Below, piece by piece: positions 8,001 through 16,464 of a stretch of DNA of 59,106 nucleotides. Each line of letters starts with the position of its first letter. The stretch's first letter is position 1. Made by a program: the position numbers and the translations under genes. Under the pieces are notes generated by a model. That model saw only the letters and a list, made by a program, of their open reading frames with translations. It did no database searches and was not told the DNA's origin. The DNA is from Archangium sp. (GTDB lineage: Bacteria > Myxococcota > Myxococcia > Myxococcales > Myxococcaceae): positions 1-59,106 of the forward strand of contig JALHMW010000029.1 in NCBI GenBank assembly GCA_022843845.1, written 5' to 3'.

Positions 8001-9869
8001 CGGATCGTACGGGCAGTTGATGCTGCCGGTGTAGATGTAGCCGCCGTCAGGCAGGGTGAAGCCCCCGTCGGCGGTCTTGGCGAAGCTGCTGTTCGGGAAC
8101 TCGGCGGTCTGGGCCGGGCCACCGCCACAACGGTACCCGACCCTGACGTTCGAGCTGACGTTGAACATCGCCTCGGCGTAGCTGAGGAACGGCGCGAACT
8201 GAATGGTGCACGTCGGCGCCACGCTTCCACAGAAATTGACATCGGTGCTGTACCGCGTTGCCCGTGGAGTGACGCCCGTGGTCGTGACGTACTCCACGAG
8301 CGCGTTCGGGCGACAGTCGAGGTACTCCATCGGCATGCCGTCCCGCATGACCTTCGTGCTGTTCACCTCGGGCGCGTTCGGGCAGGTGAAGCGATACTGG
8401 TAGCGCGGGTTGCCTGCCCTCGGGGCGATGAGACAGCTGCTCTTGCCGTTACAGGTGCTGAGGGCCGCGACGGACGGCTTCTCGGAGGTGGTTCTGACCC
8501 CATCATAAGCAAGCGCGGTGATGCGAATGCCGGTCGCATCGGAGTCGAGTGGGCACTCGACGGAGCGGTCGAAGATGCGGTTGGCGAAGGTTCCTTGCAG
8601 GGGGGAATAGAGCCATTGCGTCGTGTCTGCGTTCTCGGCGTTCTCGCAGAAGAAGTTCAGCCGCGTGTCGGCCTCCCCGGTGGGGAGCGAGCACACCCGA
8701 GCCCCTTCTGGACAGTCACGGGCGACCCACGGACGGCTGCCGTCAGTCACGCGCAGCCGCCCGCCACACTGCAGGCTCATCGTCTCGGAGCCTCTGGCGT
8801 TGCTGACGCCATAGACGTCGGTCGTGAAGAAGTACTTGCGCTCGGTGAACCCCTTCGCGGCGCCGCACCAGTACTCGACCTTGAAGGCGCCCCTCAGGCC
8901 AGCGGGGACCTCTGCCGTGGGCATCGGAATGCTGCACCTCCGCGTTCCCTCGCAGGCGCCCTTCAAGCGACTCGTGATGCCGACAGTCACTGCCTGCGCC
9001 AGGTCGGGGCCACCCTGCTTCTCGAAGCTGACCGACTTCAAATAGATGACAGGCGCCCGTTCGAAGCCCGCCGCCGCGCCTTCACCCCCGCAGTCGAAAT
9101 CGATGTAGTTCTTGGTCGCGCCAGTGTTGTCGATGATCGCCTCGCGAACGGCGGTCTCCCTGCCACACGTGTAGAAGACCTTCGTGTAATTGCTGACGGG
9201 GGAGGACGATTGCATGTCTGAGGTATTGTTCGAAAAGCAGCGCCTCAGTCCGTTGCAGCGGGTCAGCCGATCGGTCAGGACAACTGATTGACTGCCATCG
9301 TTCAGCCGTCTGCTGTATCCACGAACGTTGATGGTGTTCCCACACACGAACCTGAGCGTGTCGGTCGGTGCGTTGGCTGGGTAGGGCACGAGCGGCAGAA
9401 ACGAGGGCCGACTCGTCCACCAGGCAACCCGGGAGATGTCGTAGAGCGTTGTCTCGTTGCCGCACTTGTACGTCGCGGTGACGGAGCGTCGCTGGCACGT
9501 CCCCAGCGAGTTCGCGGCCATTTCGCTCGGCTGCACGATGGGACGCGTGCAACTGCCCGTGTTGTCGCACTCAGCCCTGAACGAAGCGGTCAGGTCCCTC
9601 GAGGTCGAATTCCCCTCGTCCAGGCATTGGTACTGGACGCTCTGGATCTTGATCTCGGACCCGACCGGCGCAACGAGCACGTCCTGGTCCTGGCCGCCGC
9701 CGGTGGTGAAATCCCAGCCGACCTGTCCCTCCGGGCACTGCAACGTCGGGTCGATGGCGTTGAACAGCGGGGGTGGCGCCGAATCTTCAGGCACACAGGC
9801 TGCCGCGACCAACCCGGCGAGGAGCGCGAACCTTGCCTGCATTCGTTTCTGTCGACGTTCAAAGTGCAT
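5025..9869 (-). CDS. Giant lectin-like lipoprotein (SUEL-like modules plus C-type-lectin-like domain)
   Basis: About 1605-1614 aa. The start is ATG 9869 or ATG 9842; the second gives a clean lipoprotein signal (MQARFALLAGLVAAAC). The first 600 residues hold about six cysteine-paired modules, each closing in a strand such as TATYKCGN, VFYTCGRE, VEYWCGAA or VGYRCGGG, with inner motifs like CNGKSSC. This pattern resembles SUEL/galactose-binding lectin domains. A Cys-rich EGF-like stretch (CTVNSDCGAGGFCEKPP) follows in the middle. Near the C-terminus is a C-type-lectin-like domain (DANEDCSLQGGRLAEA, IWLGAQ, YQWINGN). It is the second gene of the operon, 17 bases after its upstream neighbour. A role in sugar binding, adhesion or prey contact is inferred. 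Confidence 0.7.
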   Translation of the reverse strand: MHFERRQKRMQARFALLAGLVAAACVPEDSAPPPLFNAIDPTLQCPEGQVGWDFTTGGGQDQDVLVAPVGSEIKIQSVQYQCLDEGNSTSRDLTASFRAECDNTGSCTRPIVQPSEMAANSLGTCQRRSVTATYKCGNETTLYDISRVAWWTSRPSFLPLVPYPANAPTDTLRFVCGNTINVRGYSRRLNDGSQSVVLTDRLTRCNGLRRCFSNNTSDMQSSSPVSNYTKVFYTCGRETAVREAIIDNTGATKNYIDFDCGGEGAAAGFERAPVIYLKSVSFEKQGGPDLAQAVTVGITSRLKGACEGTRRCSIPMPTAEVPAGLRGAFKVEYWCGAAKGFTERKYFFTTDVYGVSNARGSETMSLQCGGRLRVTDGSRPWVARDCPEGARVCSLPTGEADTRLNFFCENAENADTTQWLYSPLQGTFANRIFDRSVECPLDSDATGIRITALAYDGVRTTSEKPSVAALSTCNGKSSCLIAPRAGNPRYQYRFTCPNAPEVNSTKVMRDGMPMEYLDCRPNALVEYVTTTGVTPRATRYSTDVNFCGSVAPTCTIQFAPFLSYAEAMFNVSSNVRVGYRCGGGPAQTAEFPNSSFAKTADGGFTLPDGGYIYTGSINCPYDPTPRPNAVTKKCIPTTCPNNSKRNATMDCEVDSQIAVLPTLRSVPQWKTPANRLTSVVKEGFPYLAYIVVAPNVTGPRAGTMWAFDVFKRKNNTGPEVRAFRCIVGSMGYSFSAGGLAAYGNTDLTQPALLPDDCFKNPPYGDLTSSWYHGSRRANAMNEQTFRNEYNLIRTVLVSAFDSKGRAVPANRTAPNPIGFFYTPATGYIDQYEYLAQTTDFASQIPVTFSPSRQIELRALSGALGQSQLVFDRETFKNPPTLDVDFSWNLLGDSPFHPFSDKAIAVSGNVARLGRRNLRATVEIAKQDSSLTNIWTPENAEVVAQYQMGGGNPQEKRERFEVKLSAATVRRVMAVKGANQPRLPNGWMRNNIEINSTFKLRVCIDFDGISRNISDTNINDRFDSATVAGIEYRLGVTRRCSDEYPFIVTRDLFVKPVLPINAAETPVENGSTTAQGSQRVGSTDDVGVQQACRQQCTVNSDCGAGGFCEKPPNVLGVCREQSENLKCKSTFRKGMVIGGKSFGLSVMSVRNSADTDAPAMARSATQVTSSQTTANLMSFNVLDSEEKKAGELVAGGTRRETTISLGRVWASVQQIAKAIDEAQKRTPSPVKKWYRPTVAHPLQGRGDAVPGLAFGIGKEGYVTAGPVVLFIEVSFQASLAFDVVLRFVTDTQTIATRTPQAAYGCLGTTQCLRLFTTPKSFIDANEDCSLQGGRLAEARTAAKLTAVKLAAAGNDIWLGAQASHLFDDPTCVDLSNVAEANKTARLAACRADSITQYQWINGNVAFSTNQPNGTGFNQNLYADGGVQGFGTISTIANNGSPLRSGVLLKANGTLENHATSDKLSETSTVSTGVPVRTAQYVCEFDPAGAYNASEFSIGPSIQVSVGLGAAACWPSGSIGACIGAEFKFITAGIGVEYGSKSVKIYDTASIAAIPRATIGGKGSTARWEWSALSGRLYAEIRFFIGSKDFNIVSFSGVAGGGDELWTNVERFRRDR

Positions 9870-9886
9870 GATCGTGCCCTGGTCAG

Positions 9887-12800
9887 TTACGGAGAAAGAC
9901 GTGCTGCACCAAAGTCTGCGTTGACGGTCGCGTCAGTGATGACGCCTCCGGGCAGCAGATTTCCCGCGCTGTCGATGAGGAGTTCGTTCGCGACGGCAAA
10001 GCCGAGGGCGAATTGGTTCTCGTAGAAACCCATGACGCCGAAGTTCATCGTGAGCATGCCGGTGTTCTGGAGCTTCCCGATCGACATCCGCGTGTCCGAG
10101 GTGCCCGCGATGTAGTACCCGCCTGCCGCCGACCTGATGATGCGTCGCACGACGTCGTTGCCGCCCCGGTTGATTCGCAGCACACCAGCGGTGCCGAAGC
10201 CGGCGGTGGGCGTGCCGGTCGAGCCGTAGCTGGCGACCAGCATGTCGTTGCTGGTCCCGTCGCTCGCATACCCCGCGACCATCACGGTGGTCCCATCCAT
10301 CGTGACGGTGTTGAGGCCGTCGAGCTGGGTGGCACCCGAAAGGTCGGCCACGACGGCGCCCATGGTCCCGAAGGTCATGTCGCGCGCGCCGGCGCTGGTG
10401 TACCGCAGCACGAGGGAGTCAGGCCCCGACGAACCAACCACCACGATCTGCCCCGCCGCGGTGAGGGTCACGGCATTGGCGAGGTCCTCCACCGCGGGAG
10501 CTCCAAAGACGACCCTGCCACCCGTCCCGAAGGCCGGGTCGAGCGCGCCGGCGGGGGTGAGCCCCATCATGACGATGTCGGCCGCCGTCCCGAGCCCGTT
10601 GGTGCCGACGAGAATGATGGTGCCATCGGGGCGCACCACCATGTCGGTGAGGTAGTCGTCCCCGCTGGCGGCCGAGTCGTGCTGGACGACGCCCGCGGTG
10701 CCGAACGTCGTGTCGAGCGCGCCTGCGGCAGTGATGCGGAGCACGGTGAAGTCCTTCGCGACGGGCCCGGCTGCCTCAGCCGCCACGAGGAACGTGCCGT
10801 CGGCGTTGCGGTGAATGGCCCTCGCACGCTCGGTGGCGACCCCGCGAGAGAGAACGAGCGTGCCCGTGCTGGCGAAGCCCGTGTCGAATGCGCCGCCCGC
10901 GGTCAGCTTTGACACGGCGATGTCGGTGTTCGTGACAGCACCAATCCGCTCAACCCCGACCCACACCGTGGAGTTGTCTGGCTGCACCACGCCTCGGAAC
11001 CACTCCTGCACGCCCGTGCGCGCTTCGGAGAAGAAGCCGTTGGTGCCCCAGGTCAAGTCCAACACACCAGAGGAGACACACGTCACCTGCACCGTGGTCA
11101 CCACAGCGCTCGCGGTTCCGGCCCCGTTCGAGACTGCGCAGGAGCCGTTGGTTGGCTGCGTCAGAATGGTCACCGCGTAAGCCGTGGCTGGCGTCGTGAA
11201 GGTGAACGCACCGCTCGCCATCAGCGTGAGGTTGTCGCCGCCGTTGTTCTGAAGCGTCACGCTCTGGCCAGCGGCGAGACCTGTGACGTTGCCACCGATG
11301 GTGAACCCGGCGGTCCCACACGTCACGGTGACGTTCGAGACGTCGGCCGTCGCAGTGCCGCTCGCGTTGGCCACCGTGCAGAGTTGGAGCATGGGCTGGG
11401 TCTGAACCGTCACCGCATACCCGCCGGACACCCGGGCCGGGAAGGTGAAGGCGCCGTTGGTGGAGACGGTCAAGTCAGCGCCGCCGTTGTTCCGAAGCAC
11501 CACGCTCTTCCCGGCGTCGAGGCCCGTGACGGTGCCGCCGACCGAGAAGGTCGAGGCGCAGGTCACCGTCACCGCGGTGACGTCGCTGGTGGCCGTGCCG
11601 GTGCCGTTGGCAACGGTGCAGAGCTGCGCCACTGGCTGAGTCTCGACCGTCACCACGTAGGCGCCGTTCACCCGGGTCGGAAAAACAAACGGCCCGTCGC
11701 TGCTGACGGTGACGTCGTCTCCGCCGTTGTTGCGAAGGACGAGGGTGGCCCCGGCCTCGAGGCCGGCGACCGTGCCACCGATGGCGTGCAAGGGCGTGCA
11801 GGCAACCGTGACGGTCACGTCGGCGGCGGCGGTGCCAACGGCGTTCATCACGGCACAGCGCTCGGTCGCCGGCTGTGCCGTGATGCTCACGTTGTACATG
11901 CCGACGATGCGCGCCGGGAATGGGATCGTGTCGTTGGTCGAGATGGTGACCGCGTCGCCGTTGGTCGCGTTGGTCAACGTCACGCTCCCGCCCGTGCGAA
12001 GACCGGTGACCGCCGCACGAAGGACGAAGCTTGTCTTGCAGACGCTGGCGTCGCAGGCGAGGCCGCGGTCGCAGTCGAGGCTCGTCGTGCACGCGCTGTT
12101 CACGGCGCACCTCGCCGCGCAGCTACCGCCGCAGTCGACGTCGGTCTCATCGCCAGACCTGGCCTGATCTTCACAGGTGGTGGCGACGCACCGGCGGTCG
12201 GTGGCCGCACAGGTGGTGCTGAGGCAATCAGCACCACTGTTACAGCCGAGCCCCAGCTCGCACTTCGCGGCGCACGTGCCTCCGCAGTCGACGTCGGACT
12301 CCATGCCCGAGCGGACGCCGTCTTCACAGGCGCTGCCGAGCGGCTGCGTCATGCCGTTGCTGCTGACCGTGCCCGCAACGGTTCCGGTCATCTCGAGCTG
12401 CTTCGAGTCGGTGTCGAGCGTGGAGTCGCCAGCCGCGGTGTAGCTGAGGGTGCCCGATTTCGTCATGCCGTCTTCGGTCTTCACCGAGACCTCGACGGTC
12501 ACCGTGCCGACCGCGCCCGTAGCCTGAAGCTGAATCTTGCCGTCGTCTTTGATCTCGGTGGTGAGCGTGTCGCTTGGCCCGTCGACGAAGGCAGACACGC
12601 CGATGATGTTCCCGCCACGAGTCACCCGCTGGGTGATCGTCACGGGGGTGTGCGACTCGTTCGAGAAGCTCTGCTTCGCGCCGTCGCCAGAGACGCTCCA
12701 GGCGTCATCCGGCGCGACGAGGTTGAGCCCTGAGAGCGAGGCCGAAAAGGTATCGCCAGAGACGTCGATCGCGCCTTCCGTCGCATCGGTCGAGTTGCCA

Positions 12801-13822
12801 TCATCACCGCTCGTCATCGACACCTGGAACATGTCGGTCTTGTCGACGACGATGGTCCAGCTCGCGCCGTCGTCGTCGTTGGTCGAGGAGAACGTGGGGC
12901 TGACCTGTCCGCTCCCCGAGGTCTTCACCTCTCCGCCCGAGATGCCAATGCCGTTCACCAGCGCCTGAAGCCCGCCGCTCGTGGTGACCTGGGTCTTGCC
13001 GCTCCCGCTGCAGAAGTGACAGGGCAGCTCTCCGCTCCGGGAGAAGATGGGCGCCAGGTAGAGCGGGTTCTTGTTGGTGTCGTCTCCGAAATAGAGACTG
13101 GGCTTTCTGGCAGGGTTTGCAGAGGCCTCATATTCCCAACGGTTCGCCTTCGTATCGATGCGCATTTCGCGAGCACTGTCGGGGAAATTATTGTCATAGA
13201 CGCGCAAGACATAGACGCCTTCGCTCTCGCGGTAATAGGCGATGGGCGTCACGGCGTGCCCCCCGGTCACACGGTCACCGACCTTCTTGACGATGCCGAT
13301 ACGGAAGCGCTCCGGCGCGTTCGTCGCCAGGGCTTCGACCAGAATGGGCATCACGTCTTTCGCCATGTAGCCCTTCGTCTTCTCCGTGACGGTGGGGTGC
13401 AACTGCGTGGCGAACCAGTAGGCGAGCTCACGCTGCAGGGGCGTGTTGTCGGCGAGCGTCAGGTCTCGCGCCGCCTCGCCGCCGAAGTCAGCGGCGTTGA
13501 CCTTTCCCGACTCCATCATCGAAGCGAGGACGGCAAAGCCTTCACAACGCCCACCGAGCATCGCCTTGTTCGCCTTGTTCATGAACGCCGTCGCGCCCAG
13601 CGTCAGCTCGCAGGGCGAGCTCGCAGTGCGACACACCGCGCTGCCGAACATTCGCTGCATCGACTCGGTGTTCAACGTCGCGTCGTCGTAGCCAGCCGAG
13701 AAGTTGGCGAAGGCCATGGAGTGGCGTGCCATGTCGAAGCCAGACTCCGTCTTCGACGGTATTGGCTTTCCACAAGCGATCAGAACGCCGGCGATGGCGG
13801 CGATTACAGTACGAGCGGACAC
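9887..13822 (-). CDS. Multidomain lipoprotein: papain-like domain, Cys-rich repeats, Ig-like repeats, delta-60 propeller
   Basis: 1311 aa with a GTG start behind AGGGAGG. The lipobox is VLIACG (C17). Residues 30-250 resemble a papain-like cysteine peptidase: C93 in GGRCEGFAV, H189 in GGHAVTPIAYY and D210/N211 in VYDNNFP. Residues about 490-590 hold two Cys-rich units of the form ESDVDCGGTC and ETDVDCGGSC, common in myxobacteria. Then come about five units near 85 aa (GTVTGLDAGKSVVLRNNGG), Ig-like and flanked by Cys. The last 350 residues carry delta-60 repeats (LDTTFGTAGVV, DPAFGTGGRVV, AGFGTAGVL), predicted to form a beta-propeller. It is the first gene of the four-gene operon, and the 150-base AT-richer leader up to 13973 probably carries the promoter. 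Confidence 0.8.
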   Translation of the reverse strand: MSARTVIAAIAGVLIACGKPIPSKTESGFDMARHSMAFANFSAGYDDATLNTESMQRMFGSAVCRTASSPCELTLGATAFMNKANKAMLGGRCEGFAVLASMMESGKVNAADFGGEAARDLTLADNTPLQRELAYWFATQLHPTVTEKTKGYMAKDVMPILVEALATNAPERFRIGIVKKVGDRVTGGHAVTPIAYYRESEGVYVLRVYDNNFPDSAREMRIDTKANRWEYEASANPARKPSLYFGDDTNKNPLYLAPIFSRSGELPCHFCSGSGKTQVTTSGGLQALVNGIGISGGEVKTSGSGQVSPTFSSTNDDDGASWTIVVDKTDMFQVSMTSGDDGNSTDATEGAIDVSGDTFSASLSGLNLVAPDDAWSVSGDGAKQSFSNESHTPVTITQRVTRGGNIIGVSAFVDGPSDTLTTEIKDDGKIQLQATGAVGTVTVEVSVKTEDGMTKSGTLSYTAAGDSTLDTDSKQLEMTGTVAGTVSSNGMTQPLGSACEDGVRSGMESDVDCGGTCAAKCELGLGCNSGADCLSTTCAATDRRCVATTCEDQARSGDETDVDCGGSCAARCAVNSACTTSLDCDRGLACDASVCKTSFVLRAAVTGLRTGGSVTLTNATNGDAVTISTNDTIPFPARIVGMYNVSITAQPATERCAVMNAVGTAAADVTVTVACTPLHAIGGTVAGLEAGATLVLRNNGGDDVTVSSDGPFVFPTRVNGAYVVTVETQPVAQLCTVANGTGTATSDVTAVTVTCASTFSVGGTVTGLDAGKSVVLRNNGGADLTVSTNGAFTFPARVSGGYAVTVQTQPMLQLCTVANASGTATADVSNVTVTCGTAGFTIGGNVTGLAAGQSVTLQNNGGDNLTLMASGAFTFTTPATAYAVTILTQPTNGSCAVSNGAGTASAVVTTVQVTCVSSGVLDLTWGTNGFFSEARTGVQEWFRGVVQPDNSTVWVGVERIGAVTNTDIAVSKLTAGGAFDTGFASTGTLVLSRGVATERARAIHRNADGTFLVAAEAAGPVAKDFTVLRITAAGALDTTFGTAGVVQHDSAASGDDYLTDMVVRPDGTIILVGTNGLGTAADIVMMGLTPAGALDPAFGTGGRVVFGAPAVEDLANAVTLTAAGQIVVVGSSGPDSLVLRYTSAGARDMTFGTMGAVVADLSGATQLDGLNTVTMDGTTVMVAGYASDGTSNDMLVASYGSTGTPTAGFGTAGVLRINRGGNDVVRRIIRSAAGGYYIAGTSDTRMSIGKLQNTGMLTMNFGVMGFYENQFALGFAVANELLIDSAGNLLPGGVITDATVNADFGAARLSP

Positions 13823-13973
13823 GGAGCCTCCCTGGAGGGGCAGGGTTTTTCCAGTATGCGCAAGCGATTGTCAATGATTTCAAGCATGTAGGTGTTTGCG
13901 TGTGGTTGGCGTACTTGATGGCCTGAATTGCAGCGCCACTGTCGGTGCCCTTCGACGGTGCCGGCGGCGGGAG

Positions 13974-14903
13974 CTAGGCCGCTTCCTCGCTGGACCTGAC
14001 GCTCGCGAGCGTCATTCCCGGCACCTTTGCGAACGTCTTCATCAACACCCTGAGGAACTCGCGCACCCGCGCCGGCGTGTACTTCGCGGTGGGCACCACG
14101 GCGCTCACGTCGAGCGAGCCCGGCGGTGCGTTCGGCAGCACGATGACGAGCTTCTTCCGGCGCAGCTCCTCTTCGACCAGCCACCGCGTCACCAGCCCGA
14201 TGCCGAGCTCTCCGAGGAGCGCCTGCTTCAAGGTGATGGCGTTGTTCGAGAGGAACGACGGTGGCACCTCGACCGTCACGGGGCCGTCGCTGGTCGAGAG
14301 CGTCAGCGCGTTTCCCGTGGGCAGACCGCTGAACCGAACGCAGCGATGGTCGGCGAGCTCGTGCGGGCGCTTCGGAACGCCGTGCTTCTTGAGGTAGCCG
14401 GGCGCCGCGACGAGCAGCCGCTCCATGGTCCCAAGGCGCCGGCGAACGATCGACGCGTCGCTGATGGTGCCGAGCCGGATCGAGAGGTCGGCGCCTTCGG
14501 CCACGAGATCGACGAACCCATCGAGCAGCGTCAGCTCACACCCCACGTGCGGAAACTCGCGCTGGAACGCGACGGCGGCGGGCCCGAGGAACAGCTCGCC
14601 CAGCACCACCGGCCCGTGGAGCTTGAGCGTCCCGCGCGGAACGGCACCCTCCGTCACCTCGGCGTGCGCCTCGTCGAGCACCGCGAGCGCCTGACGACAG
14701 CGCTCGTAGTACTGCCGCCCTGCGTCGGTGAGCGTCAGGGTGCGGGTGCTCCGCAGCAGGAGCCGAACGCCGAGCGACTCCTCCATCGCCGAGATCGCCT
14801 TGCTCACCGCGGGCTGCCCGACGCCGACGTCCTTCGCGGCCTTCGAGAGGCTGCCGCGCTCCACCACCTTGGTGAAGAGCTTGAGTCGCTGGAGCTGGTC
14901 CAT
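13974..14903 (-). CDS. LysR-family transcriptional regulator
   Basis: 309 aa from the ATG at 14903 (MDQLQRLKLFTKVVERG), the usual LysR opening; an in-frame ATG at 14912 adds three residues. Residues 5-60 are the winged helix-turn-helix (SLSKAAKDVGVGQPAVSKAI, then LLLRSTRTLTLTDAG). The rest is the periplasmic-binding-protein-like effector domain (VVLGELFLGPAAVAF, LLVAAPGYLKKHG). It diverges from the oxidoreductase at 15032 with a palindromic T-N11-A site at its own start. It therefore probably represses itself and controls that neighbour. The effector is unknown. Confidence 0.9.
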   Translation of the reverse strand: MDQLQRLKLFTKVVERGSLSKAAKDVGVGQPAVSKAISAMEESLGVRLLLRSTRTLTLTDAGRQYYERCRQALAVLDEAHAEVTEGAVPRGTLKLHGPVVLGELFLGPAAVAFQREFPHVGCELTLLDGFVDLVAEGADLSIRLGTISDASIVRRRLGTMERLLVAAPGYLKKHGVPKRPHELADHRCVRFSGLPTGNALTLSTSDGPVTVEVPPSFLSNNAITLKQALLGELGIGLVTRWLVEEELRRKKLVIVLPNAPPGSLDVSAVVPTAKYTPARVREFLRVLMKTFAKVPGMTLASVRSSEEAA

Positions 14904-14910
14904 GCCACTC

Positions 14911-14925
14911 ATTCCACGCTGGAAT
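14911..14925. promoter_or_regulatory. Predicted LysR operator (T-N11-A palindrome)
   Basis: ATTCCA-CGC-TGGAAT is a perfect 6-bp inverted repeat with a 3-base spacer and fits the classic LysR box T-N11-A. It lies eight bases upstream of the lysR-type start and 107 bases before the divergent gene. Binding is inferred from position and symmetry. Confidence 0.55.
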
Positions 14926-15031
14926 GAACGATATGGCCAGCGTCGACGTTCTGCGCCGCGGCGCGCGCTCCTACGGTGCCGCTCATCAACGAGCGCGGAA
15001 CTTCTTCCGCCCGGCACGAAGGAGAGGCGTC

Positions 15032-15694
15032 ATGAAGATCGCCGTTCTTGGGACTGGCATGGTGGGCGAGACGATTGGTTCGAAGCTGGTGGAGCTGGGC
15101 CACGACGTGCGCATGGGGTCGCGCACGGCGACCAACGAGAAGGCCGCGGCCTGGGCAAAGAAGGCCGGCGCGAAGGCCTCGGCTGGCACGTACGCCGACG
15201 CGGCCGCGTTCGGTGAGCTCGTCTTCAACTGCACCGCGGGCAATGGCTCGGTCGAGGCGCTCGCGATGGCAGGAGAAGCGAACCTCGACGGGAAGGTCGT
15301 CGTCGACATCGCCAACCCGCTCGACTTCTCGAAGGGCATGCCGCCCAGCCTCTTCGTCAGCAACACCGACTCGCTTGGAGAGCAGCTGCAGAAGCGCTTC
15401 CCGAAGACGCACGTGGTGAAGGCGCTCAACACGATGAGCTGCAGCATCATGGTGAACCCGCGCTCGCTGCCCGACACCCACACCACGTTCCTCTCGGGCA
15501 ACGACGCCGCCGCGAAGGCGAAGGTGAAGGGCGTGCTCGCGCAGTTCGGCTGGAAGGATGAGGAGATGCTCGACCTCGGGGACATCACCACCGCGCGCGG
15601 CAGCGAGAGCATCCTGCCCGTCTGGTTGCGCATCTGGGGCGCCACGAAGAACGGCGCGTTCAACCTCAAGATCGTCGCCGCGAAGTCCAGCTGA
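15032..15694 (+). CDS. NAD(P)-binding oxidoreductase of the F420-dependent NADP reductase-like family
   Basis: 220 aa beginning MKIAVLGTGMVGETIGSKL, a Rossmann fold with GxGxxG-like spacing; AAGGAGAGG at 15019-15027 sets the start. Later motifs (VFNCTAGNGS, VVVDIANPLDFSKG, VVKALNTM) match the family that includes F420-dependent NADP oxidoreductase and DinB-linked NADPH reductases. The SRTATN segment after the second strand suggests NADPH rather than NADH. No F420 genes are present, so F420 use is doubtful. It is probably controlled by the divergent LysR regulator. Confidence 0.85.
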   Translation: MKIAVLGTGMVGETIGSKLVELGHDVRMGSRTATNEKAAAWAKKAGAKASAGTYADAAAFGELVFNCTAGNGSVEALAMAGEANLDGKVVVDIANPLDFSKGMPPSLFVSNTDSLGEQLQKRFPKTHVVKALNTMSCSIMVNPRSLPDTHTTFLSGNDAAAKAKVKGVLAQFGWKDEEMLDLGDITTARGSESILPVWLRIWGATKNGAFNLKIVAAKSS

Positions 15695-15735
15695 CGAGGT
15701 GGCCAAGCCGCGCCGGGCGCGTTAACCCTCGCGCC

Positions 15736-16464
15736 ATGCCGATCGCGGTCGTCACGGGTGCAGGCATCAGGGTCGGGCGCGCGATCGCGCTCGCCCTCGG
15801 TGCCAATGGGTTCGACGTGGTGCTCCACGTGAATCGTTCACTGGAGCCCGCGCTCGAGGTGAAAGCGAAGCTCGAGGCGATGGGGCGGCGCGCCTTCGTC
15901 GAGCAGGCCGATCTCGCTGATGGTGACGCCGTGACGAAGCTGGCGCAGCGCATTCGGGCCGAGCACCCGGTCGTCGAGCTGCTCGTCAACAGCGCCGCCG
16001 CCTACGCGCACGTCGACTTCGAGCAGGTGACGCCAGCCCAGCTCGAGCACATGTGGAGGGTGAACGTCGCCGCGCCGTTCTTCCTCGTGCAGGGCCTGCT
16101 CCCGGCGCTGAAGACGTCTCCCACCGCCGCCATCGTCAACATCACCGACATGGCCGTGAGCCACGCGTACACGACCACTCACTTTTTCGCGCACTACCTC
16201 GCCTCGAAGGCCGCGCTCGACCAGCTCACCCGTTCATTGGCGCTCGAGCTCGGGCCCGCGATTCGCGTCAACGCCGTCGCGCCAGGCCCCGTCGCGATGG
16301 CCGCCGAGACCACCGACACGCAGCGCAAGGACATCTTGAACCGCATCCCACTCGGCCGTGAAGGCAGCCCCGATGACGTCGCCCGCGCCGTCGTTTTCCT
16401 CGCCACCGCCCCATACGTCACTGGCCAGACGCTCCGAGTCGACGGAGGCTTGAGCGTCGCATGA
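15736..16464 (+). CDS. Short-chain dehydrogenase, pteridine-reductase-like (FolM/PTR1 type)
   Basis: 242 aa. The cofactor motif is TGAGIRVGRAIA, the TGx3RxG form of pteridine reductases rather than the TGxxxGIG of FabG. The catalytic residues appear as the Tyr and Lys of HYLASKAALDQL, with an NSAAAY segment in place of the usual NNAG. The C-terminus PYVTGQTLRVDGGLSVA is typical of the family. It probably reduces a dihydropterin (for example dihydromonapterin or dihydrofolate) with NADPH. It overlaps the FolB-cupin gene by ATGA and heads the pterin cluster, which supports the assignment. Confidence 0.8.
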   Translation: MPIAVVTGAGIRVGRAIALALGANGFDVVLHVNRSLEPALEVKAKLEAMGRRAFVEQADLADGDAVTKLAQRIRAEHPVVELLVNSAAAYAHVDFEQVTPAQLEHMWRVNVAAPFFLVQGLLPALKTSPTAAIVNITDMAVSHAYTTTHFFAHYLASKAALDQLTRSLALELGPAIRVNAVAPGPVAMAAETTDTQRKDILNRIPLGREGSPDDVARAVVFLATAPYVTGQTLRVDGGLSVA

